From Choricystis sp. odSpoLacu1 (lineage: Eukaryota; Chlorophyta; Trebouxiophyceae): a DNA stretch of 64,000 nucleotides. Within the stretch, counting starts at the first letter, position 1. The number at the start of each line of letters is the position of its first letter. The notes beneath the pieces were generated by a model. It made no database searches. It saw nothing but the letters and a program-made list of their open reading frames with translations, and was not told where the DNA came from. This document shows, in pieces, positions 32,626-42,969 of the stretch. A program made the position numbers and the translations under genes. The DNA lies in the NCBI GenBank assembly GCA_958009055.1, contig OY253659.1, forward strand, positions 666,123 to 730,122, read 5' to 3'.

Positions 32626-33178
32626 ATGGCCCAGCCGCGCGACGCGCTCAAGGCCGCCATCGAGGCGCTTTTGGTGCAGGTGAGAGAGAGCGTGGTGTGG
32701 GGTCGAGAGCGGTCGGGGAGGGAAGGAGGCCATTAGGTCTCCGCGCGCATCGACTCTCTCTCCGACCCCCGTCTCTCCCACCCCCAGATCGACGACATTG
32801 AGGCGTCCCTGACATCGTTCGACGGCGACGCCGACTTGCTGGCGCAGCGGATGTGAGTGAGAAGAAGGAGAGAGGAGGCACGGAGACCGACCAACCCTCT
32901 CGAAACACGCTCACCCGCACACCTACCCACCACCCCTCAGCTCCGACCTGCACGCCGGCCTGGGCGCCCTCTCCATCCACCGCGACGCCACCGCGGTCGA
33001 CGTCCCGTCCGAGCTGCTGGCCGTCGTGGACGGCGGCGGCTCCCCCGACGAGTTCACGTCGGCTGTCTTCCGCCGCGGCAACCGCGCCAACCAGCTCGTC
33101 AAAGGCAAGGCGGCCGCCCTGACCGAGCTGCGGGACGCGCTGCTGGAGAACGTGAAGACCGCGTTTCCCGCCGAGTGA
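32626..33178 (+). CDS. MED10: Mediator complex subunit 10
   Basis: Three exons (32626-32679, 32788-32852, 32941-33178) give 118 residues. The family core is VDVPSELLAVVDGGGSPDEF, then NRANQLVKGKAAALTELRDA and a terminal FP, as in MED10/Nut2 (VP..l..YID.G.NPD.yt...N...KGK...f..fr..L). MED10 is an essential part of the Mediator middle module and links transcription factors to RNA polymerase II. The protein is a little shorter than animal MED10. The TPLATE gene starts only 34 bases after its stop, on the same strand. Confidence 0.88.
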
Positions 33179-33211
33179 TCGAGTCTGCTTAAACAACAAC
33201 AACAAAACAAA

Positions 33212-36200
33212 ATGGCTTCCACCGTCGACACCGCGTCCCGCGCGGGCACCGTCGCCGACTCCGCCGCCGTCACTGCTCTCCTGCAAGCCCTCAATGCTGC
33301 CGCCGTTGGGCGGGATGCAGCGGGCCCCGCCCTGGCGGCCGCCGCTGACGACGTCGCGCGCTCCGGGGCGGGGGCGGATGGACCACCCCCGTTGCCCCGT
33401 GTGCTGACCTACGCGGGCGGCGCCACGGGGCGGCTGGATGATGCAGGGTGGGACGCCCTGCTGGCAGCCGCGGACGATGATTTGGCGCCGTCGTCGTCCG
33501 CGCCGGCAGACGTGCGGCGTGCTGCGCTGGCCGCCTTGGTCTCGGCTCCCCCCCACCTGGCCGCCCTGCTGCTGCCCGCGGGCGGAGGTGGCGCAGGGCG
33601 CCGCATTGTGCCCTCGCTGGAAACCGGCCCCGCCCGCGCCCGCCCCGCGGCCGCGCGCGCGGCGGCGACGCTGGTGTCGCGTGCAGACTGGCTGTCCGCC
33701 CCTGGCGGCCCCGCCACAGCCTTCGACGCGGCGGCCGCCCTGGGGGACGCCCTACTGGACGATGATGCCGCCGTCGCAGCTGCTGCAGCGGCGGGGCTGG
33801 CCGACGCGGCAGACGCAGCAGTTGACGGCCACGTGCTGCGCGATGCGGCGGCCGCAGCCGCCGCCGCGCTCAACCCGGTCGTCTCCCACATTCTGGCGGC
33901 CGCCCCCGCGGTGGCGGCGGCGGGGGCCCGCCTGCCTCCTGCCGGGGCGGCCGCCGTGGCGCGATGCGGGGCGGCGGCGCTGGCGTATGTTGCGCTGCGC
34001 TCGGCCAGACGGGTGACTGATGTCCACACCGACGCCTCCCCTCCACCGCCCCCTCCCTCCACCGCGTTCGCCGCGTTCGCGGATGCCGCCGCCCGCGTGG
34101 CGGGCGCCCCCGACCCCGTTGCCTCCGTCGACGGCGTCGTCGCCCTGGCGCGAGTGGCAGCGTTGGCGGCCGTGCCGTATGGGGGGGCGGGGGCTGCTGC
34201 GCCCGCGGTCGCGGGGCCGGCAGCCGCGGCCGCGGTGGCAGCCGCGTCTGCTGCTTGGGCACGCCCAGGCCTGGAAGCGGTGCGCCCTCAGCTGGCTGGC
34301 GCGGCAGCCGCAGCGCTGCCCGCGCTCGCGCCGAGCGACCGTGCGCGCGCGGCGCGCAGGCTGGCCCTGCGTGCCGCCGACCTGCCCCGCTCCGCCGACC
34401 GGGCGGCCGCCCTGGCCGCTGCTGCTGTGGCCATCGTGGACCTTGATTTAGCGTCCCGTGCCGCGCGGCGGGGCGGCAGCGCGGTGCCAGGCGGAGAGCT
34501 GAAAGCCGCACTCACCCACCCTGCCCTCGCGGCCGCGGTGCGTGGCGACGATGGTGACACCATCCTGGCTGCCGCCCCGGGAACCATGCAGGCGCCCCCT
34601 CCCCCGGGATACCGGGACGAACTGGTGCTGGCCCTGCTGGGGGCGGTGCGGCGCGCGCCCGCGGCGGCAGCCGCCGCGCGCGCAGCGCGTGACGCTCTCG
34701 CGCGCGCAGCCTCCTCCCCCCCCGGCGTCCGCGAGCATGGCGCGGCCGGCCTGGCGGACGACTGGCTGGGCGCCGCCCGCGTGGCCCTGGCCGGCACGCG
34801 CGCGTGCGTGGGGTGGGACTTGAGCAATGGTGGGGGTGGTGTGGCCACCACCGCGGCAGTCGATGCCTGGCTCTCTCTTTTAGCCGACGCGCTGCGCGTG
34901 GCGCGCGCGCTGGAGCCGCCGGGGGATGATGATGCTGTGGATGGTGGTGGCGGGGGTGGTGACCCCACCGCCAACGGCACGCCGGGGCCTGCAGGCGGCA
35001 CCCCGACTGCCGCGGTCGGCACGCCTGCTGCCGCATCGACGCCGCCCGCGCCGCGCGCGCCTCCCGCCACCCACCGCGCCGCCTTGCAGCGCTTACTTAC
35101 CACCTTGCTCGTCCACTGGCGCGCTGTCGCCCCCTCCGCCCGCCCGCGCGCCCTGTGGGCGGCAGCCGCAGGCCTGGACCTGCCCCCCCGCGCATCGGGC
35201 GGGTGGGCGCTGCTGTTGCGGGCGGCAGAGGAACTGCTCGACCCCACCGACGCCGCGTCCCGAGGCCGCCGCAAAGCTGCCGCTCGGGCCGCGGCAGCGG
35301 TGGGCATGCTCAGTCTGGATGGTGGTGGCGCCAGCGGTGGCAGTGCCAACAATCCGTTTGCCTCGACCGCCGCGACGGTCGACCCCCCCGACGCGCCGTC
35401 CGTGCGGGCCGACGCGCGCGCGGTCGGCCTGGCCGTCGTCGAAGCCGCCGCGTCCCACGTGGCGTCCTGCCTCGCATCCTCCGGCGGCACCAAAGAGTTG
35501 CGCGGCCTGGCGGCCGCGGTGGCGACCGTGGCCTCTGCCGCGGCAGATGGCGCCCACCCGCCCGACGCGCGCGAGCGCGCGGCGCGCGCGGCGGCCGTCC
35601 TGTCGGCCGCGGCAGCGGGCGCCCGCAATCCCGATGAGGATGATGAGGATGATGAAGTGGTTGGAGGCGACTCCAACCACCCACGAGCCCTTTTAGATGG
35701 CGCACGCGCGCCTTGCCCGCTCGCCGCCCCATCTGGCGGCGGCGCACTGTGCGTCGGCCCTCTCGGCGCGCGCTACGCCTCCCTCACCACCGGCGTGGGC
35801 GCTGGCCTGGACGCGGTGCGCCCGCCCGCCGCCCGCCCGCCCCCCCCGCCCGACGGGGGCGGCGTGGCTGGCGCGGCAGACGTGGCTGCAGTCGCGTCCG
35901 GGCGCGCGCGCAAAGCTGCGCCGCCTGCCGGTGCGCCCATCGTGCTACCTCCCGTCGATCTGGGCGGCCCTGGGGACCCGGTGCGCGTCGTCATCACGCC
36001 CACCCTGCACCCGGCCACTCGGTCGGTGGCGCTGGCGTGCGAGGCGGTGGGCGCGACCGCGCCGACCGCGCCGCGCGCGTCCCTCACGCTCGAGTGGGGC
36101 GGCGCGCTGGCAGCCCGGGGCGTGGCCGCCGTGCGCCTGCCCGCCCTGCGCCCTGGGGAGACGTTTGCTTGGCGCGCTGCTGGCAGAGCCACCGGGTTTG

Positions 36201-36967
36201 GGCTGGCATTCATCACAGCTCGGTTGGAGTTTGGTGGGCCGCGGCGCGCTCTCGCGCCATCCCCCCTCGACGCCGACGCGCCCGCCCCCCTCCGCCTGGC
36301 GGGCGGCGTCGCCCTGACACCCGCCGACTGGTTGCCCGCCGCGCCTCCCGCCCCGTCGGACGCGGCAACCGCCGTCGCGGCCTCGCGCGCGGCCCCCCTC
36401 GTCGCGGCGGCCGACGCCGCGTGCGCGCGCGGCGGCGCAGCCGGCCCAGCCGCCCTGCTGGGCGCGCTGACGGCGGGCGGCCGCCTGGTGCTGGTGTGGC
36501 ACGCGCCGTTGACTGCTCTGGGCGGATTTTCAGGGCTGCTGCGCGGGTGTGCCCCCGGGTCGGGGGCGCCGCTGTGGGTGACGGTGAGCGCGTGGGTGTC
36601 GTCGGGGGCGGGTGATGGCGCTGCCGCCACCCCCACCTCTGCCACCCCCACCTGCGTCGCCCGCCTGGAGGCGCGCACCCGGGACCCTGGCCTCGCTCTG
36701 GCACTGGCCGCCGACCCAGCCGCCTTCTTTGGCGGGCTGGCGAGGGGAGAGTTGGTGGTGGACGCGGCAGGGCGCGCGCTGCCGGCCGCCCACGCGGCCC
36801 TCCACACCATCAGAGGCGGCGCCCCGCCGCCGCCGCCGCCCGGCCTGCCGGGCGCGGCGGGGGCGGCCCTGGCGGCCGCCCTGGATGAGCCGGTCAGCGG
36901 GTCGCTGGATGGCGTGGGGGCGGCGGTGTGGGCGAGGTCGCTGGCGGCGCGCGTGGCGGCCGAGTGA
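33212..36967 (+). CDS. TPLATE-like subunit of the TSET/TPLATE endocytic complex
   Basis: A single 1251-codon exon. The N-terminus has ALLQALNAAAVGRD followed by an Ala-rich alpha-solenoid, which parallels the ALLQALQQSAAGRD start of plant TPLATE. Further on, LGGPGDPVRVVITPTLHPAT and the beta-sandwich-like block ending in ALRPGETFAWRAAGR match the appendage-like region of TPLATE (DPVYVE...H, leading to L..L.P.). Linkers are Pro/Gly/Asp-rich. TPLATE is a core subunit of an ancient adaptor-like complex that drives clathrin-mediated endocytosis in plants. It is one of the stronger hints that this is an archaeplastid. The protein is extremely Ala-rich, so distant similarity should be tested by profile search. 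Confidence 0.65.
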   Translation: MASTVDTASRAGTVADSAAVTALLQALNAAAVGRDAAGPALAAAADDVARSGAGADGPPPLPRVLTYAGGATGRLDDAGWDALLAAADDDLAPSSSAPADVRRAALAALVSAPPHLAALLLPAGGGGAGRRIVPSLETGPARARPAAARAAATLVSRADWLSAPGGPATAFDAAAALGDALLDDDAAVAAAAAAGLADAADAAVDGHVLRDAAAAAAAALNPVVSHILAAAPAVAAAGARLPPAGAAAVARCGAAALAYVALRSARRVTDVHTDASPPPPPPSTAFAAFADAAARVAGAPDPVASVDGVVALARVAALAAVPYGGAGAAAPAVAGPAAAAAVAAASAAWARPGLEAVRPQLAGAAAAALPALAPSDRARAARRLALRAADLPRSADRAAALAAAAVAIVDLDLASRAARRGGSAVPGGELKAALTHPALAAAVRGDDGDTILAAAPGTMQAPPPPGYRDELVLALLGAVRRAPAAAAAARAARDALARAASSPPGVREHGAAGLADDWLGAARVALAGTRACVGWDLSNGGGGVATTAAVDAWLSLLADALRVARALEPPGDDDAVDGGGGGGDPTANGTPGPAGGTPTAAVGTPAAASTPPAPRAPPATHRAALQRLLTTLLVHWRAVAPSARPRALWAAAAGLDLPPRASGGWALLLRAAEELLDPTDAASRGRRKAAARAAAAVGMLSLDGGGASGGSANNPFASTAATVDPPDAPSVRADARAVGLAVVEAAASHVASCLASSGGTKELRGLAAAVATVASAAADGAHPPDARERAARAAAVLSAAAAGARNPDEDDEDDEVVGGDSNHPRALLDGARAPCPLAAPSGGGALCVGPLGARYASLTTGVGAGLDAVRPPAARPPPPPDGGGVAGAADVAAVASGRARKAAPPAGAPIVLPPVDLGGPGDPVRVVITPTLHPATRSVALACEAVGATAPTAPRASLTLEWGGALAARGVAAVRLPALRPGETFAWRAAGRATGFGLAFITARLEFGGPRRALAPSPLDADAPAPLRLAGGVALTPADWLPAAPPAPSDAATAVAASRAAPLVAAADAACARGGAAGPAALLGALTAGGRLVLVWHAPLTALGGFSGLLRGCAPGSGAPLWVTVSAWVSSGAGDGAAATPTSATPTCVARLEARTRDPGLALALAADPAAFFGGLARGELVVDAAGRALPAAHAALHTIRGGAPPPPPPGLPGAAGAALAAALDEPVSGSLDGVGAAVWARSLAARVAAE

Positions 36968-37673
36968 TGGGAGGGGGGGGGAGAGACGCAGCCTTGTTCC
37001 CTACTTTTCTCTTTAATTATAATTATATATTTTCGGTTGGCTCGCAGCACACTACACTAGTACGGGGAAGGGGGGGAACACGTAGTTATAACGCCGGAAA
37101 ATGGGGGAGGAGGAGGGGGGGCAGGCGGGGCAGGGCGCGGGTCCCCCGAAGGGCCCACGCCCCGACACCCGCCCACGCACCCCCCCCCAAAAAAGGCAGC
37201 TCACATGATTTTTTGAAGGATGCATTCCAAAAAACGGGGTAAAGGGCACACACAAACGGAGGGGGACGATCAGAGGGGAGTAGGGACATAAAATCGCTTT
37301 TCCGGGGGGGGGGGGGGAGTTTTTCCAAGGCACAAAGGGAAAAGAGGCGGCGCGGGGGGCAAGGGAGTGATGCCCCCGCGCGCGTCGGGGGGGGTGGGGG
37401 TTAAAAAAAGGGGGAGGGGGTCGTTCGATGATTGTTTTTCTCACGGAGGAAAAATATGGGGGCGGGGCGTGGACCCGGAAAAAAGGTGGGGGGGGGAGTG
37501 GGGGAGGAAGAATGGAAAAAAAGGGGGGGGTAGCCGTGCGTGCGAGCCGGGCTCTGGGGACAGGGGGAAAAACAGGGGCGCGGCGGTGTTTGTTGGCGCG
37601 CCGAAAATAACAGCAGGAAACGCGAACAAAAATCAGGGGGAGGCGTGGGGAATGATTCACACACACCCTCTTT
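36968..37673. other. Convergent 3' intergenic region rich in G/C homopolymers
   Basis: No gene is supported. An AT-rich patch sits at 37011-37035; the rest is a series of G runs (up to G13 near 37306-37318) and A/G-rich stretches, with no splice or domain signal. Open frames across it are low-complexity. Confidence 0.6.
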
Positions 37674-38903
37674 TCACGCCATCAGGCGGCGCCCGCCCGA
37701 CGCGATCGCGGGCGAGCTCGGCGCCGACGCGACCGACACAGTGCCGCCGCCGCCGCCCTTGGCCCCCGACATGCAGCGGAAGATCTTGGCGTCCTTGGCA
37801 TTGCCGCCAAATACGCCCTCCGAGTCGGACGGCAGGCACATGGAGTCGGGGTTGGCGCACACAGCGAGCGGCCACTTGGACGCGAGGCACGGCTTCGTGG
37901 GCTGCCCCACGTCGCGCGGCTCGCACACGCCGCTCAGGCCGCCACACTGTTCACCGTCCTTGATGGTCAGGGTGGCCACCTTGTACGTTTTGCCGGTGTT
38001 GGCCTCCGTGCCAGTCGCCACGGTGGGCGTCTCAGGCTTCCACACCGACATGCCAGCCGGGACGGGGGGGTGGGAGAAGCCAGCGTAGCTGTTGGCCTTC
38101 TTGCCGTAGCCGGGCAGCGTCTGGGACTCGTACACCAGGGAGCCGACGGGTTTGAACTGTTGCTTGCCGTTGCCGCCGCCCGAGGGGACGACATCCTCGA
38201 CTGTTTCACCAGTGACAGACGTCACGCGAATGGGCATGGGGAAGTCTTTGGCATCGTTCCACTTGCGGTTGACCGACTCCCCGGGCCACACCCACTGGTT
38301 GTTGGTGGTGTAGTGGGGGGTGTGCCACGCGCCGTCCACCTTGATCTGGATGTCTTTGACGGGGACGCGCGAGTTGGACACGACGAGGGCCCAGTACTCG
38401 GGGCCCAGGTTAGAGATGCGGGAGTAGCGCAGCGTGGAGTCGCCCACGTTGCAGGGGACGGCAAACCATTCCACGCGCCAGCGGCCGTCGCCGTTGATGT
38501 TTTGGTCGATGTCGCCCTTGTGGCACTCGGGGCACTGGTTGTTGACGATGCCCATCGTCCACTGCGTGGTGGAGACGGGGGTGACGCCGACACCACCACC
38601 GATGCCGCGGTACATGATGCAGGTGCCGCACCACTTGCCGCCGTTGAACTGGTCGTGGTTGAGGGCGATGGTCACCATGGTGCCCTTGGTCCAGGGGTCG
38701 GTAGCCATCGTGTTGGCAAAGTTCTCGTTGAACGAGCACGCGCCCTTGGCGTCTTGGTCGGGGTCCTGGCCGTAGAAGGTGGCGTCACCCTGCTGTTTGG
38801 AGGCTTGGTTGGACATTTCGCCCCAGTCAAACACGGCGGACGCGGGGGCGGCCGCGGCGGCCAGCAGCAGGGCGGCCGCGAGCGCGGTGGTGCGGGGAGA
38901 CAT
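37674..38903 (-). CDS. Expansin-like secreted protein (DPBB fold)
   Basis: A single exon of 409 residues. A signal peptide (TALAAALLLAAAAAPASA) precedes QGDATFYGQDPDQDAKGACS, which matches the expansin/endoglucanase-45 double-psi beta-barrel start. ALNHDQFNGGKWCGTCIMY, the CPECHKGDID segment and DGRWRVEWFAVPC complete the barrel, and a second domain with several Trp/Tyr (EYWALVVSNSRVPVKDIQIK, WHTPHY) matches a CBM63-like module. A C-terminal Cys-rich module (GEQCGGLSG, CLASKWPLAVC, CLPSDSEG) may bind polysaccharide or form disulfides. It is likely a cell-wall loosening or carbohydrate-binding protein. Codon use and amino acid composition are less Ala-biased than in its neighbours. Confidence 0.85.
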   Translation of the reverse strand: MSPRTTALAAALLLAAAAAPASAVFDWGEMSNQASKQQGDATFYGQDPDQDAKGACSFNENFANTMATDPWTKGTMVTIALNHDQFNGGKWCGTCIMYRGIGGGVGVTPVSTTQWTMGIVNNQCPECHKGDIDQNINGDGRWRVEWFAVPCNVGDSTLRYSRISNLGPEYWALVVSNSRVPVKDIQIKVDGAWHTPHYTTNNQWVWPGESVNRKWNDAKDFPMPIRVTSVTGETVEDVVPSGGGNGKQQFKPVGSLVYESQTLPGYGKKANSYAGFSHPPVPAGMSVWKPETPTVATGTEANTGKTYKVATLTIKDGEQCGGLSGVCEPRDVGQPTKPCLASKWPLAVCANPDSMCLPSDSEGVFGGNAKDAKIFRCMSGAKGGGGGTVSVASAPSSPAIASGGRRLMA

Positions 38904-40298
38904 GGTGGTGTGTGTTGGTGTGGGTGGCTGTGGGGGAGGGAGAGGAGGGAGGGGGGTGAGCCGGGTGCGGAGAGGCGGAAGGAGGGAGAGGAGGGGGGTC
39001 AAAACCTCTCCAAGGCGCGGCCGGCGCTTTCTTGCGCCGACACCCGCACCCCCACGGAAGGCCGACCGCTCCTCCAACCGCGCATACATCGTCATCTCAA
39101 CGACCACGGCAGCGTGCGGGCGATGGATCGGCGGCCAGGCGGTTGGCGGCCCGCGCGCCGCGCGTCAGACTGCGGTCAGTCTGACGGACCGAAAAGCGCG
39201 CGCGCACGCGGGCGGTCCGCGTGCGCGCGCGGCGGAGTGACGCGGCGCGGCCAGCGAACGGCAACCCTGTGCCGCCCCACGCCCGCCGCGCTGCCCACTC
39301 GCCGGTCGCATTGCTGTGAGCGGCCCCGAATGGGGGCACCGCGCCGACTTTGGGGAACGGCTGGGCGCCCAACCGCCGCCGCGCCACGGCAGCCACGGGC
39401 GTCAGGGACCGGGCGCGTGAGCGCGGCCTCCGCGACCCCTGTCGCCCTGCGCCCCGACGCCGCCGACGGCGGCCTCTCAACCGCGGCACAGCACATCCAC
39501 CGCCCGAATGGGGGAGGCGGCGGGCGGGCGGGAGGGACAGGGCGGGGAGCGGAGGGGCGCGTGACCTCCCCCTTCCCGACCGCAGCCGCGGACGGTCGGT
39601 CAGGGGGGGGGGGGGGGCGGACGCGCGCGCGTCCCCACAAACCGCCGCCTAGGCTTAAAGCGTCCATGATACTCACCGAAAAGGGCAAAGGCTTGAAAAG
39701 GGGGGGAGGCGCGCTGCGTCGGGGGGGAGCGGCGCTGTGGGAGGAGGGAAACGCGAAAAAAAAAGGAAGAGCGATTGTGGAGCGCACTAAAAACGGTCTG
39801 CCTCCTCAGAGCCCAGTCGGCCTGTCCGACATACGGACAATCCTCCCTTTTGGGTGGCCTTTGTGAGGGCCCACTTTCGGTCCAGCAGTGTGGGGGGCTC
39901 CCCCCCCTTTTTACCCACAGGCAGGGGTCGCTTTTTCTATTTTTCCGCGGCGCGGCCGCGCGCGCCGGCGGTTGGCGGCGGGGGGAGTCGAGTTTTTTTT
40001 CGCCCCGCTCCGTACGCCACCGGAGGCCCAGCGTAAGCGTGCTGGTTGCAGGAGATCGACGGAGAAGGAAAAGGGGACCAAGGGGCGCGGGGTGACTTGG
40101 TTGCCAAGAGGGGCGAAGAGGGTCGAGCGCAAAAACGCTGACGGCCAAAACACTCTCTCTCCCCTCTCGTGCTGCCGCGGTCTTGCACCGCCCACCCGCC
40201 ACTTTCCCCCACCACACTGCGCTCGCGTCACTCGTGTGTCACTTCTGGTCACGGGCAGCACACTGTTTCCCCACTCTTCTCCACGCCGCGCTCCCCAA
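38904..40298. other. 1.4-kb gene-free region with many stem-loops
   Basis: It separates two divergent genes but is far longer than other promoters here. Long open frames exist on both strands but have no family similarity, no consistent codon pattern and no splice logic. The stretch 39110-39860 is unusually rich in perfect inverted repeats, two of which are listed separately. Smaller ones include GCCGCC-GAC-GGCGGC near 39460 and TGTCCG-ACATA-CGGACA near 39827. A structured non-coding RNA or complex regulatory DNA are both possible. Confidence 0.5.
39163..39230. ncRNA. Two tandem perfect hairpins (candidate structured RNA)
   Basis: CGTCAGACTG (39163-39172) pairs exactly with CAGTCTGACG (39177-39186) around CGGT. 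Eleven bases later GCGCGCGCACGCGG (39198-39211) pairs exactly with CCGCGTGCGCGCGC (39217-39230) around GCGGT. Two perfect stems of 10 and 14 bp back to back in non-coding DNA are unlikely to be chance, even at high GC. The RNA class and transcribed strand are unknown. Confidence 0.4.
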
Positions 40299-42528
40299 AT
40301 GCGGCCGCCCGCCTGCGCCGCCGCCAATGCCGCGCCCCGCCGCGCCTGCACGCTGCCTCGCCGGGCACCCACACCACGCGCGACACGTGTGACCCAACCC
40401 CCGTGTCGCACCACGCCTACCCGTGCGTCTGCCGCCGCCGTGGCGGACGCGCCCCCGACCGCCGGCACGCACTCGACGCTGCTGCACGGTCTGGGCGACG
40501 TGGGGGACGTGCCGCCGAGGTTGATGCCGTTTTTGTTGAGGCTGGCGCACGTCAGGTGAGATGGAGAGAGAGGTGGTGGTGGTGCGAGCGTGAACGTGGT
40601 TGAGGGAGAGCGCGTGGGCGGGGAGGGGATGGCGCCCCTCTCTCTCGACCCGACCCCGACCCATCCCCCACCCTCTCCCTCCCACAGCTCCAAAACATCC
40701 TCCACCTCTGCCCAAGCCGCCCTCCACGCCGGCGCCCGCGGCCTGGCCGCCTGGCGCGCCTGCCTGGCGTCCGGCCTGCTGCCCGATGATGCGGCGCTGG
40801 CGGCTCTGACCAGCGACCCAGACTCTGCGCTCGCAGGCCTCGACCCGCACACCCTGGCCTGGCCCGCCCCCCCCCCTCCGCACCGCCCTCATCCGCTCCT
40901 TTGGCCAGCTGGGCGCCCCCCGGTTTGCGGCAAAATATGAGCGCGTGCGGGACGCCCTGCTGCAGACGGTGGTGCAGGCCGCGCACGCGCACGCGCAGTT
41001 GTTGACGCCGCCAGACGTGGAGGAGGAAGACGCCACCGCCGCCACCGACCCCAACTACAAGACTGCGCGCGAGCTGGCGGATGAAGAAGCAGCCATGCGG
41101 GCGGCGCGTGCTGCCTCGGTGGGAGGGGTGGTGGTGGCGACGCCCCAGGCGACTGTGAAAGCAGAGGCCGAAACCGATGGCGACGACACTGACGACGACC
41201 CCACCGACACCCTGCCCCCCGACGTCGCCGCCGCCCGCCGCGTGGCAGCCGCCGTCCACAAAAAGTGGGCCCCCCCCCTCGCCTCCCTGGCGGCCGCGGG
41301 GCGCGCCTTTGACGGCATGGAGGCGGTGCTGGGGGGCGCCGCGTTCGATGTCGATGGCGCCATGTGGCGGCGCAAGGGGTGGGCCGACATGGACACCGTG
41401 CGCGCCAAGCTGGAAGACTTCAAAGAGTTGCGCGACCTGGTGCGGTCGCTGGGGAGGGGCGGGGGGTGGGGGCCGCTGCGCCGCGCCGCGGTTCATCACC
41501 TCGACGCGCGTGGCCGCCCCGGCCTCCTGCGCACCGTGCTGGAGGCCCAGGAAACGCGTGGCCTGACCCGCACAGACGACATCTCGCGCCTGCTCCCCTC
41601 TGAAGCCGCCCTGCTGGCACGCGGGCGCAGTGTGAGGCAGGCCAAGCTGCTGTTTTACGCCAAACTCGCAGAAAAGGGGCTCCAAACCTACGAACGCGAC
41701 GGGTGGGGCGAGTACGACACCCGCGTCGACGTCGACAGGCGGGAGGTCCGCCCCACGGCAGACAGGGGCCCCATCCTGCTGTGCGTGGACACTTCGGGGT
41801 CGATGCGCGGGCCGCGCGAAGTGGTGGCCAAAGCGTTGACACTCGAGTGCATGCGCGCCGCCCACGCCCAAGAACGCGGGTGCTACGTGTACGCGTTTGC
41901 GGGCCCCTCCGACGTGGCCGAACTGGAGCTGGGGGTGGACGCAGCCAGCGTGGACAGGCTGCTGTCCTTTTTGGAGAAAGTGTTCAACGGGGGCTCCGAC
42001 TTTAACGAACCCATCGCGCGCTGCCTCTCCCGCCTGCACGACCGCACGTGGGCCAACTCAGACGTGTTGATCGTGTCGGATGGTGAGCTGAGGCAGCCAG
42101 GGGTGGACGTGATGCGGGCGCTCGCGGGTGCCAAAGACAAGCTCGGCCTGCGCGTGCACGGCCTTGTGGTGGGCGCGCCGGATGATGCCGCCCCCCGCCG
42201 CGCAGACCCCGCCGTCCTGCGCTCCCTGTGCGCCTGCGTCCTGCCCAACGGCAAGGTGGAGAGCCTCGTCCACTCCTTCGAGTCGTGGGCCAGTGTGCGG
42301 GAGGATGGAGAGTTGGCGTCGTTTGACTGGGACGACGCGGCGGGCAACACCGCGCGCCGCGCGGCGGGCCTCGCCTTGGAAGAAGCCCGCAACGCGGAGT
42401 CCAGGAGGTTGAGGGTGGCCAACAAGCACCTGATCGTCAAGCCGCCGCCCAAAGGGGGGCGCAAGAAGCGGGGGGCTGAGGTGGTGGTGGCGGGCGGGGG
42501 TGGTGGTGTGGAGGATGGTGTTATTTGA
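40299..42528 (+). CDS. VWA-domain protein related to bacterial ViaA
   Basis: Exon 1 (40299-40555) encodes an Arg/Ala/Thr/Cys-rich leader like a transit peptide. The intron is GTGAGA...CAG, and exon 2 is 40688-42528. The C10 run at 40867-40876 needs one base fewer to join the N-terminal part to LRTALIRSFGQLGAPRFAAK; the corrected length is 698. The C-terminal domain has the MIDAS motif in GPILLCVDTSGSMRGPREVV, then GCYVYAFAG, then VFNGGSDFNEPIARCLSRL and SDVLIVSDGELRQP. This order matches ViaA, the VWA partner of the MoxR AAA+ ATPase RavA. No RavA-like gene is in the window. A metal-dependent scaffold role with a AAA+ partner in an organelle is inference. Confidence 0.75.
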
Positions 42529-42969
42529 GGCGTGGGCGAGTGATTTTTTGGGTTCAGGAGGGCGTGCTTCGTGTGTGTGTGATATGGCCAGGTCCGCTAA
42601 AGCTCGTTAAGCTGTTTCGTGTTTCATGTCAACTCGCGGTGGCGGGGTGAAAACCGGAGAGGAGGGAGGGTTTGCCTCTCTTTCGACCGCCCGAAAACAA
42701 AAGCAAACAACTCCGTTTTTTCTCCCCCCCCCCCCCCCCCCCTCGCACACGCCCCCGCCGTTTGCACGGTTGGTGGACGGGCGTTCACGCGGGCTGGGAC
42801 CCCGCACACCCGGTCGCGGGCAACGCGTGTGCTGTGTGCTGCTGAGACCCATCACAACGGCACCCCCCCCACAAAGTGAGAGAGCCACCGCGTTGTTCGC
42901 GGGGGACCCTCCCTTTCTGCCACAGTCTCCGATCGAGGCCGCGCACTGGTGTCAGCACGATCGCCCCTG
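42529..42969. promoter_or_regulatory. Intergenic/upstream region of the PHD-bromodomain gene
   Basis: The region carries a long C run (C18 at 42725-42742) and several GC-rich motifs. It must hold the 3' UTR of the VWA gene and the promoter of the next gene. No RNA gene or protein is recognised. Confidence 0.4.

Noticed and set aside
39666..39680. ATACTCACC, resembling a U1 snRNA 5' end adapted to GTGAG donors
   Set aside because: The downstream sequence lacks the U1 stem-loop I and II motifs and a clear Sm site, so there is no support beyond nine bases.
38070..39866. 598-codon plus-strand ORF
   Set aside because: Its first half is antisense to the expansin-like gene and the rest is low-complexity with no family similarity or splice logic.
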